This document shows, in pieces, positions 24,101 through 36,950 of a stretch of DNA of 64,000 bases. The stretch's first letter is position 1. The number at the start of each line of letters is the position of its first letter. Under the pieces are notes generated by a model. The model was not told the DNA's origin. It searched no databases and was given only the letters and a program-made list of their open reading frames with translations. A program made the translations under genes and the position numbers. Source of the stretch: Luzula sylvatica (lineage: Eukaryota; Streptophyta; Magnoliopsida; Poales; Juncaceae); assembly GCA_946800325.1 (NCBI GenBank), contig OX326958.1:7016001-7080000 (forward strand), read 5' to 3'.

Positions 24101-25950
24101 ACAAACTAATTTTATTTTTTTGAAGAAAACCACAAACTAATTTTCTTTTTTTGAATAAAACGACAAACTAATTTTTCTTTTTTTGAAGAAAACCACAATA
24201 TATTTTCTTTTTTTCAATAAAACAACAAAATAATTTTCTTTTTTTTGAAGAAAACCACAAACTAATTTTCTTTTTTTGAAGAAAACCACAAAATAAATTT
24301 TTTTTTTTGAAGAAAACCACAAAATAATTTTCTTTTTTTTAAGAATACCACAACTAATTTTGCTTTTTTTGAAGAAAACCACAAACTAATTTATTTTTTT
24401 TGAAGAAAACCAGAAACTAATTTTTTTATTTTTTAAAGAAAACCACAAACTAATTTTCTTTTTTTGAAGAAAACCACAAACTAATTTTCTTTTTTTAACC
24501 ACAAACTAATTTTATTTTTTTGAAGAAAACCACAGACTAATTTTCTTTTTTTGAAGAAAACCACGAACTAATTTTCTTTTTTTGAAGCAAACCACACACT
24601 AATTTTCTTTTTTTGAAACAAACTAATTTTCTTTTTTTTGAAGAAAACCACAAAGTAATTTTTCTTAGTTTGAAGAAAACCACAAACTAATTTTCTTTTT
24701 TTGAAGAAAATCACAAACTAATTTTCTTTTTTTGAAGAAAACCACAAACTAATTTTCTTTTTTCGAAGAAAACTACAACTAATTTTTCTTTTTTTTGAAG
24801 AAAACCACAAACTAATTTATTTATTTTGAAGAAAACCACAAACTAATTTTCTTTTTTTTTGAAGAAAACCACAAACTAATTTTCTTTTTTTGAAGAAAAC
24901 CACAAACTAATTTTCTTTTTTTGAAGAAAACCACACACTAATTTTCTTTTTTTGAAACAAACTAATTTTCTTTTTTTTAAGAAAACCACAAACTAATTTT
25001 TCTTAGTATGAAGAAAACCACAAACTAATTTTTTTTTTTTTGAAGAAAACCACAAACTAATTTTCTTTTTTTGAAGAAACCACAAACTAATTTTCTTTTT
25101 TTTTGAAGAAAACCACAAACTAATTTTTCTTTTTTTGAAGAAAACCACAACTAATTTTTCTTTTTTTGAAGAAAACCACAAACTAATTTATTTTTTTGAA
25201 GAAAACCACAAACTAATTTTAATTTTTTTTTTTTTTTGAAGAAAACCACAAACTAATTTTCTTTTTGTGAAGAAAACAACAAACTAATTTTCTTTTTTTT
25301 AAAGAAAACCACAAACTAATTTTTTTTTCTGGTTTTCTTCAAAAAACCACAAACAAATTTTCTTTTTTTGAAGAAAACCACAAACTAATTTTCTTTTTTT
25401 GAATAAAACCACAAACTAATTTTCTTTTTTTGAAGAAAACCACAAACTAATTTTATTTTTTTGAAGAAAACCACAAACTAATTTTTTTTTGAAGAAACCA
25501 ACAAACTAATTTTATATTTTTGAAGAAAACCACAAACTAATTTTCTTTTGTAGAAGAAAACCACAAACTAATTTTCTTTTTTTGAAGAAAACAACAACTA
25601 ATTTTTCTTTTTTTTGAAGAAAACCACAAACTAATTTATTTTTTTTGAAGAAAACCACAAACTAATTTTCTTTTTCTTTTTTGAAGAAAACCACAAACTA
25701 ATTTTTCTTTTTTTGAAGAAAACCACAAACTAATTTCCTTTTTTTGAAGAAAACCACAATTTTTTCTGGTTTTCTTCAAAAAACCACAAACTAATTTTCT
25801 TTCTTTGAAGAAACCCACAAACTAATTTTCTATTTTTGAAGAAACCCACAAACTAATTTTCTTTTTTTGAAGAAAACCACAAACTAATTTTCTTTTTTTG
25901 AAGAAGAACCACAAACTAATTTTATTTTTTTGAAGAAACCACACACGAAT
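21100..25950. repeat. Left-family satellite, mixed copies
   Basis: About 21.12-22.4 kb matches 16.48-17.75 kb at an offset of about 4,642 bp (hairpins 17047/21688 and 17487/22129). The hairpin pairs at 23494/23934 and 25329/25766 mark two more, partly rearranged, units. The hairpin at 22129 has a G-to-A change (CTAG) that breaks the stem. The last type 2 hairpin of the window is at 25766. Confidence 0.7.
21581..21596. repeat. Longest T-run I read (16 T)
   Basis: The unit reading CTAATTTTAA is followed by 16 uninterrupted T before GAAG. Homologous units elsewhere have about 12-15 T, sometimes with AATG before the run (near 4,095, 6,394, 12,591, 15,128, 38,920 and 60,890). Length at such runs is prone to sequencing error and to real slippage, so 1-5 bp differences between higher-order copies should not be over-read. 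Confidence 0.75.
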
Positions 25951-28900
25951 TTTCTTTTTTTGAAACAAACTAATTTGCTTTTTTTGAAGAAAACCACAAA
26001 CTAAGTTTCTTTTTTTGAAGAAACCACAAACTAATTTTATTTTTTTGAAGAAAACCACAAACTAATTTTCTTTTTTTGAATAAAACGACAAACTAATTTT
26101 TCTTTTTTTGAAGAAAACCACAATATATTTTTCTTTTTTTCAATAAAACAACAAAATAATTTTCTTTTTTTTGAAGAAAACCACAAACTAATTTTCTTTT
26201 TTTGAAGAAAACCACAAAATAAATTTTTTTTTTTGAAGAAAACAACAAAATAATTTTCCTTTTTTTTAAGAAAACCACAACTAATTTTTCTTTTTTTGAA
26301 GAAAACCACAAACTAATTTATTTTTTTTGAAGAAAACCAGAAACTAATTTTCTTTCTTTGAAGAAACCCACAAACTAATTTATTTTTTTTTAAGAAAACC
26401 ACAAACTAATTTTCTTTCTTTGAAGAAACCCACAAACTAATTTTCTATTTTTGAAGAAACCCACAAACTAATCTTCTTTTTTTGAAGAAAACCACAAACT
26501 AATTTTTTTTTTTTTGAAGAAAACCACAAACTAATTTTATTTTTTTGAAGAAAACCACAAACTTATTTTCGTTTTTTGAAGAAAACCACAAACTAATTTT
26601 CTTTTTTTGAAGAAAACCACACACTAATTTTATTTTTTTGAAGAAAACCACAAACTAATTTTCTTTTTTTTAAGAAAACCACAACTATTTTTTCTTTTTT
26701 TGAAGAAAACCACAAACTAATTTATTTTTTTTTAAGAAAACCACAAACTAATTTTCTTTCTTTGAAGAAACCCACAAACTAATTTTCTATTTTTGAAGAA
26801 ACCCACAAACTAATTTTCTTTTTTTGAAGAAAACCACAAACTAATTTTTTTTTTTTTGAAGAAAACCACAAACTAATTTTATTTTTTTGAAGAAAACCAC
26901 AAAATTATTTTCTTTTTTTGAAGAAAACCACAAACTAATTTTCATTTTTTGAAGAAAACCACACACTAATTTTATTTTTTTGAAGAAAACCACACACTAA
27001 TTTTCTTTTTTTGAAGAAAACCACAAAATAAATTTTTTTTTTTGAAGAAAACCACAAACTAATTTTCTTTTTTTTAAGAAAACCACAACTAATTTTTCTT
27101 TTTTTGAAGAAAACCACAAACTAATTTATTTTTTTTGAAGAAAACCAGAAACTAATTTTTTTATTTTTTAAAGAAAACCACAAACTAATTTTCTTTTTTT
27201 GAAGAAAACCACAAACTAATTTTCTTTTTTTGAAGAAAACCACAAACTAATTTTATTTTTTTGAAGAAAACCACAAATTAATTTTCTTTTTTTTGAAGAA
27301 AACCACAAACTAATTTTCTTTTTTTGAAGAAAACCACAAAATAATTTTCTTTTTTTGAAGAAAACCACAAACAAATTTTCTTTTTTTGAAGGAAACCACA
27401 ACTAATTTTTTTTTTTTTAAGAAAACCACAAACTAATTTTTCTTTTTTTGAAGAAAACCACAAACAAATTTTCTTTTTGTTGTGGTTTTCTTCAAAAAAC
27501 CACAAACTAATTTTCTTTTTTTGAATAAAACGACAAACTAATTTTTCTTTTTTTGAAGAAAACCACAATATATTTTCTTTTTTTCAATAAAACAACAAAA
27601 TAATTATCTTTTTTTTGAAGAAAACCACAAACTAATTTTCTTTTTTTGAAGAAAACCACAAAATAATTTTTTTTTTTTTAAGAAAACCACTAACTAATTT
27701 ATTTTTTTTGAAGAAAACCAGAAACTAATTTTTTTATTTTTTAAAGAAAACCACAAACTAATTTTCTTTTTTTGAAGAAAACCACAAACTAATTTTCTTT
27801 TTTTGAAGAAAACCACAAACTAATTTTATTTTTTTGAAGAAAACCACAAACTAATTTTTCTTTTTTTTGAAGAAAACCACAAACTAATTTTCTTTTTTTG
27901 AAGAAAACCACAAAATAATTTTCTTTTTTTGAAGAAAACCACAAACTAATTTTCTTTTTTTGAAGAAAACCAAAACTAATGTTTCTTTTTTTTAAGAAAA
28001 CCCCAAACTAATATTATTTTCTTGAAGAAACCACAAACTAATTTTATTTTTTTTAACAAAACCACAAACTAATTTTTCTTTTTTTGAAGAAAACCACAAA
28101 CTAATTTTTCTTTTTTTGAATAAAACCACAAACAAATTTTCTTTTTGTTGTGGTTTTCTTCAAAAAACCACAAACTAATTTTCTTTTTTTGAATAAAACG
28201 ACAAACTAATTTTTCTTTTTTTGAAGAAACCGCAAACTAATTTTCTTTTTTTGAAGAAAACCACAAACTAATTTTATTTGTTTGAAGAAAACCACAAACT
28301 AATTTTCTTTTTTTGAAGAAAACCACAAACTAATTTTCTTTTTTTGAAGAAACCGCAAACTAATTTTATTTTTTTTAAGAAAACCACAAACTAATTTTCT
28401 TTTTTTTGAAGAAAACCACAAACTAATTTTCTTTTTTTGAAGAAAACCACAAACTAATTTTATTTGTTTGAAGAAAACCACAAACTAATTTTCTTTTTTT
28501 GAAGAAAACCACAAACTAATTTTCTTTTTTTGAAGAAAACCACAAACTAATTTTATTTGTTTGAAGAAAACCACAAACTAATTTTCTTTTTTTGAAGAAA
28601 ACCACAAACTAATTTTCTTTTTTTGAAGAAACCGCAAACTAATTTTATTTTTTTTAAGAAAACCACAAACTAATTTTCTTTTTTTTGAAGAAAACCACAA
28701 ACTAATTTTCTTTTTTTGAAGAAAACCACAACTAATTTTTCTTTTTTTGAAGAAAACCACAAATTAATTTATTTTTTTTGAAGAAAACCACAAACTAATT
28801 TTCATTTTTTTTTTTTTGAAGAAAACCACAAACTAATTTTCTTTTTGTGAAGAAAACAACAAACTAATTTTCTTTTTTTGAAGAAAACCACAAACTAATT
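25950..28900. repeat. Transition zone between left and right HOR families
   Basis: This stretch lacks the type 1 and type 2 hairpins found elsewhere (none between 25766 and 28908) and shows mixed variants. There are GAAGAAACCCACAAAC units with CTTTCTTTGAAG and CTATTTTTGAAG at 25.8-26.8 kb, then the first type 3 hairpins at 27480 and 28148. CCGCAAAC and TTATTTGTTTGAAG units, typical of the right family, begin at about 28.23 kb. A short run at about 26.34-26.45 kb is repeated at about 26.75-26.81 kb. No non-satellite sequence marks the junction. Confidence 0.7.
27480..27505. repeat. Micro-inverted hairpin monomer, type 3 (10-bp stem)
   Basis: A longer perfect hairpin with arms TTGTGGTTTT and AAAACCACAA (10 bp) and loop CTTCAA. 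The inverted piece derives from a canonical CCACAA unit, unlike types 1 and 2, which carry CCAGAA. I find ten copies, starting at 27480, 28148, 36622, 37258, 40279, 42176, 45200, 49516, 51671 (one extra A in the loop) and 52339. All lie between 27.4 and 52.4 kb. Each is preceded by TCTTTTTG or, at 49516, ACTTTTTG, and is followed within two units by GAATAAAACGAC. Confidence 0.9.
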
Positions 28901-31900
28901 TTTTTTTCTGGTTTTCTTCAAAAAACCACAAACTAATTTTCTTTTTTTGAAGAAAACCACAAACTAATTTTCTTTTTTTAAAAAAACCACAAACTAATTT
29001 TTTTTTTTTTGAAACAAACTAATTTTCTTTTTTTGAAGAAAACCACAAACTAATTTTTGTTTGTTTGAAGAAAACCACAAACTGATTTTCTTTTTTTGAA
29101 GAAAACCACAAACTTATTTTCTTTTTTTGAAGAAACCACAAACTAATTTTATTTTTTTTAAGAAAACCACGAACTAATTTTCTTTTTTTGAAGAAAACCA
29201 CAAACTAATTTTCTTTTTTTGAAGAAAACCACAACTAATTTTTCTTTTTTTGAAGAAAACCACAAAGTAATTTATTTTTTTTGAAGAAAGCCACAAACTA
29301 ATTTTATTTTCTTTTTTGAAGAAAAGAACAAACTAATTTTCTATTTTTGAAGAAAACCACAAACTAATTTTTTTTTTCTGGTTTTCTTCAAAAAACCACA
29401 AATTAATTTTTCTTTTTTTGAAGAAAACCACAGACTAATTTTCTTTTTTTGAAGTAAACCACAAACTAATTTTCTTTTTTTGAAGAAAACCACACACTAA
29501 TTTTCTTTTTTTGAAACAAACTAATTTTCTTTTTTTGAAGAAAACCACAAACTAATTTTTCTTAGTTTGAAGAAAACCACAAACTAATTTTCTTTTTTTG
29601 AAGAAAACCACAAACTAATTTTCTTTTTTTGAAGAAAACCACAAACTAATTTTCTTTTTTTGAAGAAAACCACAACTAATTTTTCTTTTTTTGAAGAAAA
29701 CCACAAACTAATTTATTTATTTTGAAGAAAACCACAAACTAATTTTCTTTTTTTTTTGAAGAAAACCACAAACTAATTTTCTTTTTTTTAAGAAAACCAC
29801 AAACTAATTTTCTTTTTTTGAAGAAAACCACACACTAATTTTCTTTTTTTGAAACAAACTAATTTTCTTTTTTTGAAGAAAACCACAAACTAATTTTTCT
29901 TAGTATGAAGAAAACCACAAACTAATTTTTTTTTTTTGAAGAAAACCACAAACTAATTTTCTTTTTTTGAAGAAACCACAAACTAATTTTCTTTTTTTTG
30001 AAGAAAACCACAAACTAATTTTCTTTTTTTGAAGAAAACCACAACTAATTTTTCTTTTTTTGAAGAAAACCACAAACTAATTTATTTTTTTTGAAGAAAA
30101 CCACAAACTAATTTTAATTTTTTTTTTTTTTGAAGAAAACCACAAACTAATTTTCTTTTTGTGTAGAAAACAACAAACTAATTTTATTTTTTTTGAAGAA
30201 AACCACAAACTAATTTTTTTTTCTGGTTTTCTTCAAAAAACCACAAACTAATTTTCTTTTTTTGAAGAAAACCACAAACTAATTTTCTTTTTTTGAAGAA
30301 ACCCACAAACTAATTTTATATTTTTGAAGAAAACCACAAACTAATTTTCTTTTGTAGAAGAAAACCACAAACTAATTTTCTTTTTTTGAAGAAAACCACA
30401 ACTAATTTTTCTTTTTTTTGAAGAAAACCACAAACTAATTTATTTTTTTTGAAGAAAACCACAAACTAATTTTCTTTTTCTTTTTTGAAGAAAACCACAA
30501 ACTAATTTTCTTTTTTTGAAGAAAACCACCAACTAATTTTTCTTTGTTTAAAGAAAACCACAAACTAATTTTTCTTTTTTTGAAGAAAACCACAGACTAA
30601 TTTTTTTTTTTTTGAAGAAAACCACAAACTAATTTTCTTTTTGTGTAGAAAACAACAAACTAATTTTATTTTTTTTGAAGAAAACCACAAACTAATTTTT
30701 TTTTCTGGTTTTCTTCAAAAAACCACAAACTAATTTTCTTTTTTTGAAGAAAACCACAAACTTATTTTCTTTTTTTGAAGAAACCACAAACTAATTTTAT
30801 TTTTTTTAAGAAAACCACGAACTAATTTTCTTTTTTTGAAGAAAACCACAAACTAATTTTCTTGTTTTGAAGAAAACCACAACTAATTTTTCTTTTTTTG
30901 AAGAAAACCACAAAGTAATTTATTTTTTTTGAAGAAAGCCACAAACTAATTTTATTTTCTTTTTTGAAGACAAGCACAAACTAATTTTCTATTTTTGAAG
31001 AAAACCACAAACTAATTTTTGTTTGTTTGAAGAAAACCACAAACTGATTTTCTTTTTTTGAAGAAAACCACAAACTTATTTTCTTTTTTTGAAGAAACCA
31101 CAAACTAATTTTATTTTTTTTAAGAAAACCACGAACTAATTTTCTTTTTTTGAAGAAAACCACAAACTAATTTTCTTTTTTTGAAGAAAACCACAACTAA
31201 TTTTTCTTTTTTTGAAGAAAACCACAAAGTAATTTATTTTTTTTGAAGAAAGCCACAAACTAATTTTATTTTCTTTTTTGAAGAAAAGCACAAACTAATT
31301 TTCTATTTTTGAAGAAAACCACAAACTAATTTTTTTTTTCTGGTTTTCTTCAAAAAACCACAAATTAATTTTTCTTTTTTTGAAGAAAACCACAGACTAA
31401 TTTTCTTTTTTTGAAGTAAACCACAAACTAATTTTCTTTTTTTGAAGAAAACCACACACTAATTTTCTTTTTTTGAAACAAACTAATTTTCTTTTTTTGA
31501 AGAAAACCACAAACTAATTTTTCTTAGTTTGAAGAAAACCACAAACTAATTTTCTTTTTTTGAAGAAAACCACAAACTAATTTTCTTTTTTTGAAGAAAA
31601 CCACAAACTAATTTTCTTTTTTTGAAGAAAACCACAACTAATTTTTCTTTTTTTGAAGAAAACCACAAACTAATTTATTTATTTTGAAGAAAACCACAAA
31701 CTAATTTTCTTTTTTTTTTGAAGAAAACCACAAACTAATTTTCTTTTTTTTAAGAAAACCACAAACTAATTTTCTTTTTTTGAAGAAAACCACACACTAA
31801 TTTTCTTTTTTTGAAACAAACTAATTTTCTTTTTTTGAAGAAAACCACAAACTAATTTTTCTTAGTATGAAGAAAACCACAAACTAATTTTTTTTTTTTG

Positions 31901-34900
31901 AAGAAAACCACAAACTAATTTTCTTTTTTTGAAGAAACCACAAACTAATTTTCTTTTTTTTGAAGAAAACCACAAACTAATTTTCTTTTTTTGAAGAAAA
32001 CCACAACTAATTTTTCTTTTTTTGAAGAAAACCACAAACTAATTTATTTTTTTTGAAGAAAACCACAAACTAATTTTAATTTTTTTTTTTTTTGAAGAAA
32101 ACCACAAACTAATTTTCTTTTTGTGTAGAAAACAACAAACTAATTTTATTTTTTTTGAAGAAAACCACAAACTAATTTTTTTTTCTGGTTTTCTTCAAAA
32201 AACCACAAACTAATTTTCTTTTTTTGAAGAAAACCACAAACTAATTTTCTTTTTTTGAAGAAACCCACAAACTAATTTTATATTTTTGAAGAAAACCACA
32301 AACTAATTTTCTTTTGTAGAAGAAAACCACAAACTAATTTTCTTTTTTTGAAGAAAACCACAACTAATTTTTCTTTTTTTTGAAGAAAACCACAAACTAA
32401 TTTATTTTTTTTGAAGAAAACCACAAACTAATTTTCTTTTTCTTTTTTGAAGAAAACCACAAACTAATTTTCTTTTTTTGAAGAAAACCACCAACTAATT
32501 TTTCTTTGTTTAAAGAAAACCACAAACTAATTTTTCTTTTTTTGAAGAAAACCACAGAATAATTTTTTTTTTTTTGAAGAAAACCACAAACTAATTTTCT
32601 TTTTGTGTAGAAAACAACAAACTAATTTTATTTTTTTTGAAGAAAACCACAAACTAATTTTTTTTTCTGGTTTTCTTCAAAAAACCACAAACTAATTTTC
32701 TTTTTTTGAAGAAAACCACAAACTTATTTTCTTTTTTTGAAGAAACCACAAACTAATTTTATTTTTTTTAAGAAAACCACGAACTAATTTTCTTTTTTTG
32801 AAGAAAACCACAAACTAATTTTCTTGTTTTGAAGAAAACCACAACTAATTTTTCTTTTTTTGAAGAAAACCACAAAGTAATTTATTTTTTTTGAAGAAAG
32901 CCACAAACTCATTTTATTTTCTTTTTTGAAGACAAGCACAAACTAATTTTCTATTTTTGAAGAAAACCACAAACTAATTTTTGTTTGTTTGAAGAAAACC
33001 ACAAACTGATTTTCTTTTTTTGAAGAAAACCACAAACTTATTTTCTTTTTTTGAAGAAACCACAAACTAATTTTATTTTTTTTAAGAAAACCACGAACTA
33101 ATTTTCTTTTTTTGAAGAAAACCACAAACTAATTTTCTTTTTTTGAAGAAAACCACAACTAATTTTTCTTTTTTTGAAGAAAACCACAAAGTAATTTATT
33201 TTTTTTGAAGAAAGCCACAAACTAATTTTATTTTCTTTTTTGAAGAAAAGCACAAACTAATTTTCTATTTTTGAAGAAAACCACAAACTAATTTTTTTTT
33301 TCTGGTTTTCTTCAAAAAACCACAAATTAATTTTTCTTTTTTTGAAGAAAACCACAGACTAATTTTCTTTTTTTGAAGTAAACCACAAACTAATTTTCTT
33401 TTTTTGAAGAAAACCACACACTAATTTTCTTTTTTTGAAACAAACTAATTTTCTTTTTTTGAAGAAAACCACAAACTAATTTTTCTTAGTTTGAAGAAAA
33501 CCACAAACTAATTTTCTTTTTTTGAAGAAAACCACAAACTAATTTTCTTTTTTTGAAGAAAACCACAAACTAATTTTCTTTTTTTGAAGAAAACCACAAC
33601 TAATTTTTCTTTTTTTGAAGAAAACCACAAACTAATTTATTTATTTTGAAGAAAACCACAAACTAATTTTCTTTTTTTTTGGAAGAAAACCACAAACTAA
33701 TTTTCTTTTTTTTAAGAAAACCACAAACTAATTTTCTTTTTTTGAAGAAAACCACACACTAATTTTCTTTTTTTGAAACAAACTAATTTTCTTTTTTTGA
33801 AGAAAACCACAAACTAATTTTTCTTAGTATGAAGAAAACCACAAACTAATTTTTTTTTTTTGAAGAAAACCACAAACTAATTTTCTTTTTTTGAAGAAAC
33901 CACAAACTAATTTTCTTTTTTTTGAAGAAAACCACAAACTAATTTTCTTTTTTTGAAGAAAACCACAACTAATTTTTCTTTTTTTGAAGAAAACCACAAA
34001 CTAATTTATTTTTTTTGAAGAAAACCACAAACTAATTTTAATTTTTTTTTTTTTGAAGAAAACCACAAACTAATTTTCTTTTTGTGTAGAAAACAACAAA
34101 CTAATTTTATTTTTTTTGAAGAAAACCACAAACTAATTTTTTTTTCTGGTTTTCTTCAAAAAACCACAAACTAATTTTCTTTTTTTGAAGAAAACCACAA
34201 ACTAATTTTCTTTTTTTGAAGAAACCCACAAACTAATTTTATATTTTTGAAGAAAACCACAAACTAATTTTCTTTTGTAGAAGAAAACCACAAACTAATT
34301 TTCTTTTTTTGAAGAAAACCACAACTAATTTTTCTTTTTTTTGAAGAAAACCACAAACTAATTTATTTTTTTTGAAGAAAACCACAAACTAATTTTCTTT
34401 TTCTTTTTTGAAGAAAACCACAAACTAATTTTCTTTTTTTGAAGAAAACCACCAACTAATTTTTCTTTGTTTAAAGAAAACCACAAACTAATTTTTCTTT
34501 TTTTGAAGAAAACCACAGACTAATTTTTTTTTTTTTGAAGAAAACCACAAACTAATTTTCTTTTTGTGTAGAAAACAACAAACTAATTTTATTTTTTTTG
34601 AAGAAAACCACAAACTAATTTTTTTTTCTGGTTTTCTTCAAAAAACCACAAACTAATTTTCTTTTTTTGAAGAAAACCACAAACTTATTTTCTTTTTTTG
34701 AAGAAACCACAAACTAATTTTATTTTTTTTAAGAAAACCACGAACTAATTTTCTTTTTTTGAAGAAAACCACAAACTAATTTTCTTGTTTTGAAGAAAAC
34801 CACAACTAATTTTTCTTTTTTTGAAGAAAACCACAAAGTAATTTATTTTTTTTGAAGAAAGCCACAAACTAATTTTATTTTCTTTTTTGAAGACAAGCAC

Positions 34901-36160
34901 AAACTAATTTTCTATTTTTGAAGAAAACCACGAACTAATTTTTTTTTTCTGGTTTTCTTCAAAAAACCACAAATTAATTTTTCTTTTTTTGAAGAAAACC
35001 ACAGACTAATTTTCTTTTTTTGAAGTAAACCACAAACTAATTTTCTTTTTTTGAAGAAAACCACACACTAATTTTCTTTTTTTGAAACAAACTAATTTTC
35101 TTTTTTTGAAGAAAACCACAAACTAATTTTTCTTAGTTTGAAGAAAACCACAAACTAATTTTCTTTTTTTGAAGAAAACCACAAACTAATTTTCTTTTTT
35201 TGAAGAAAACCACAAACTAATTTTCTTTTTTTGAAGAAAACCACAACTAATTTTTCTTTTTTTGAAGAAAACCACAAACTAATTTATTTATTTTGAAGAA
35301 AACCACAAACTAATTTTCTTTTTTTTTTGAAGAAAACCACAAACTAATTTTCTTTTTTTTAAGAAAACCACAAACTAATTTTCTTTTTTTGAAGAAAACC
35401 ACACACTAATTTTCTTTTTTTGAAACAAACTAATTTTCTTTTTTTTAAGAAAACCACAAACTAATTTTTCTTAGTATGAAGAAAACCACAAACTAATTTT
35501 TTTTTTTTGAAGAAAACCACAAACTAATTTTCTTTTTTTGAAGAAACCACAAACTAATTTTCTTTTTTTTGAAGAAAACCACAAACTAATTTTCTTTTTT
35601 TGAAGAAAACCACAACTAATTTTTGTTTTTTTGAAGACAACCACAAACTAATTTATTTTTTTTGAAGAAAACCACAAACTAATTTTAATTTTTTTTTTTT
35701 TTTGAAGAAAACCACAAACTAATTTTCTTTTTGTGTAGAAAACAACAAACTAATTTTATTTTTTTTGAAGAAAACCACAAACTAATTTTTTTTTCTGGTT
35801 TTCTTCAAAAAACCACAAACTAATTTTCTTTTTTTGAAGAAAACCACAAACTAATTTTCTTTTTTTGAAGAAACCCACAAACTAATTTTATATTTTTGAA
35901 GAAAACCACAAACTAATTTTCTTTTGTAGAAGAAAACCACAAACTAATTTTTTTTTTTGAAGAAAACCACAACTAATTTTTCTTTTTTTTGAAGAAAACC
36001 ACAAACTAATTTATTTTTTTTGAAGAAAACCACAAACTAATTTTCTTTTTCTTTTTTGAAGAAAAACACAAACTAATTTTCTTTTTTTGAAGAAAACCAC
36101 CAACTAATTTTTCTTTGTTTAAAGAAAACCACAAACTAATTTTTCTTTTTTTGAAGAAAA
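28900..36160. repeat. 1,962-bp higher-order repeat, about 3.6 copies
   Basis: Landmarks recur at 1,962 bp: TTTGTTTGTTTGAAG units near 29,055, 31,017 and 32,979; hairpins 29378/31340/33302, 30223/32185/34146 and 30705/32667/34628. CTTTGTTTAAAG occurs near 30,543, 32,505 and 34,464. A fourth copy starts near 34.92 kb but lacks about 314 bp, and the array changes type at about 36,160. The unit itself contains a partial internal duplication: the CTTATTTTC and CCACGAAC units appear twice per period. Confidence 0.88.
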
Positions 36161-36950
36161 CCACAAACTAATTTATTTTTTTTGAAGAAAACCAGAAACT
36201 AATTTTTTTATTTTTTAAAGAAAACCACAAACTAATTTTCTTTTTTTGAAGAAAACCACAAACTAATTTTTCTTTTTTTGAAGAAAACCACAAACTAATT
36301 TTATTTTTTTGAAGAAAACCACAAATTAATTTTCTTTTTTTTTTTAAGAAAACCACAAACTAATTTTCTTTTTTTGAAGAAAACCACAAAATAATTTTCT
36401 TTTTTTGAAGAAAACCACAAACTAATTTTCTTTTTTTGAAGAAAACCACAACTAATTTTTTTTTTTTTAAGAAAACCACAAACTAATTTTATTTTCTTGA
36501 AAAACCACAAACTAATTTTATTTTTTTGAAGAAAACCACAAACTAATTTTTCTTTTTTTGAAGAAAACCACAAACTAATTTTTCTTTTTTTGAAGAAAAC
36601 CACAAACAAATTTTCTTTTTGTTGTGGTTTTCTTCAAAAAACCACAAACTAATTTTCTTTTTTTGAATAAAACGACAAACTAATTTTTCTTTTTTTGGAG
36701 AAAATAACAATATATTTTCTTTTTTTCAATAAAACAACAAAATAATTTTCTTTTTTTTGAAGAAAACCACAAATTAATTTTCTTCTTTTGAAGAAAACCA
36801 CAAAATAAATTTTTTTTTTTGAAGAAAACCACAAACTAATTTATTTTTTTTGAAGAAAACCAGAAACTAATTTTTTTATTTTTTAAAGAAAACCACAAAC
36901 TAATTTTCTTTTTTTGAAGAAAACCACAAACTAATTTTCTTTTTTTGAAG
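36160..36950. repeat. Satellite segment shared with 41.5 and 49.1 kb
   Basis: The order CCAGAAAC, TTTATTTTTTAAAG, ACAAATTAATTTTC and type 3 hairpin (36622) recurs near 49,060-49,850 at an offset of about 12,894 bp. The first third recurs near 41,535 at 5,367 bp. Contains only monomers. Confidence 0.75.

Noticed and set aside
23705..24133. 142-codon minus-strand open frame, with about 100 similar frames of 60-130 codons across the window
   Set aside because: All are translations of the satellite read through its three frames. They overlap each other, share one low-complexity pattern rich in K, F, S and L, and start and stop with HOR variants rather than with any coding signal.
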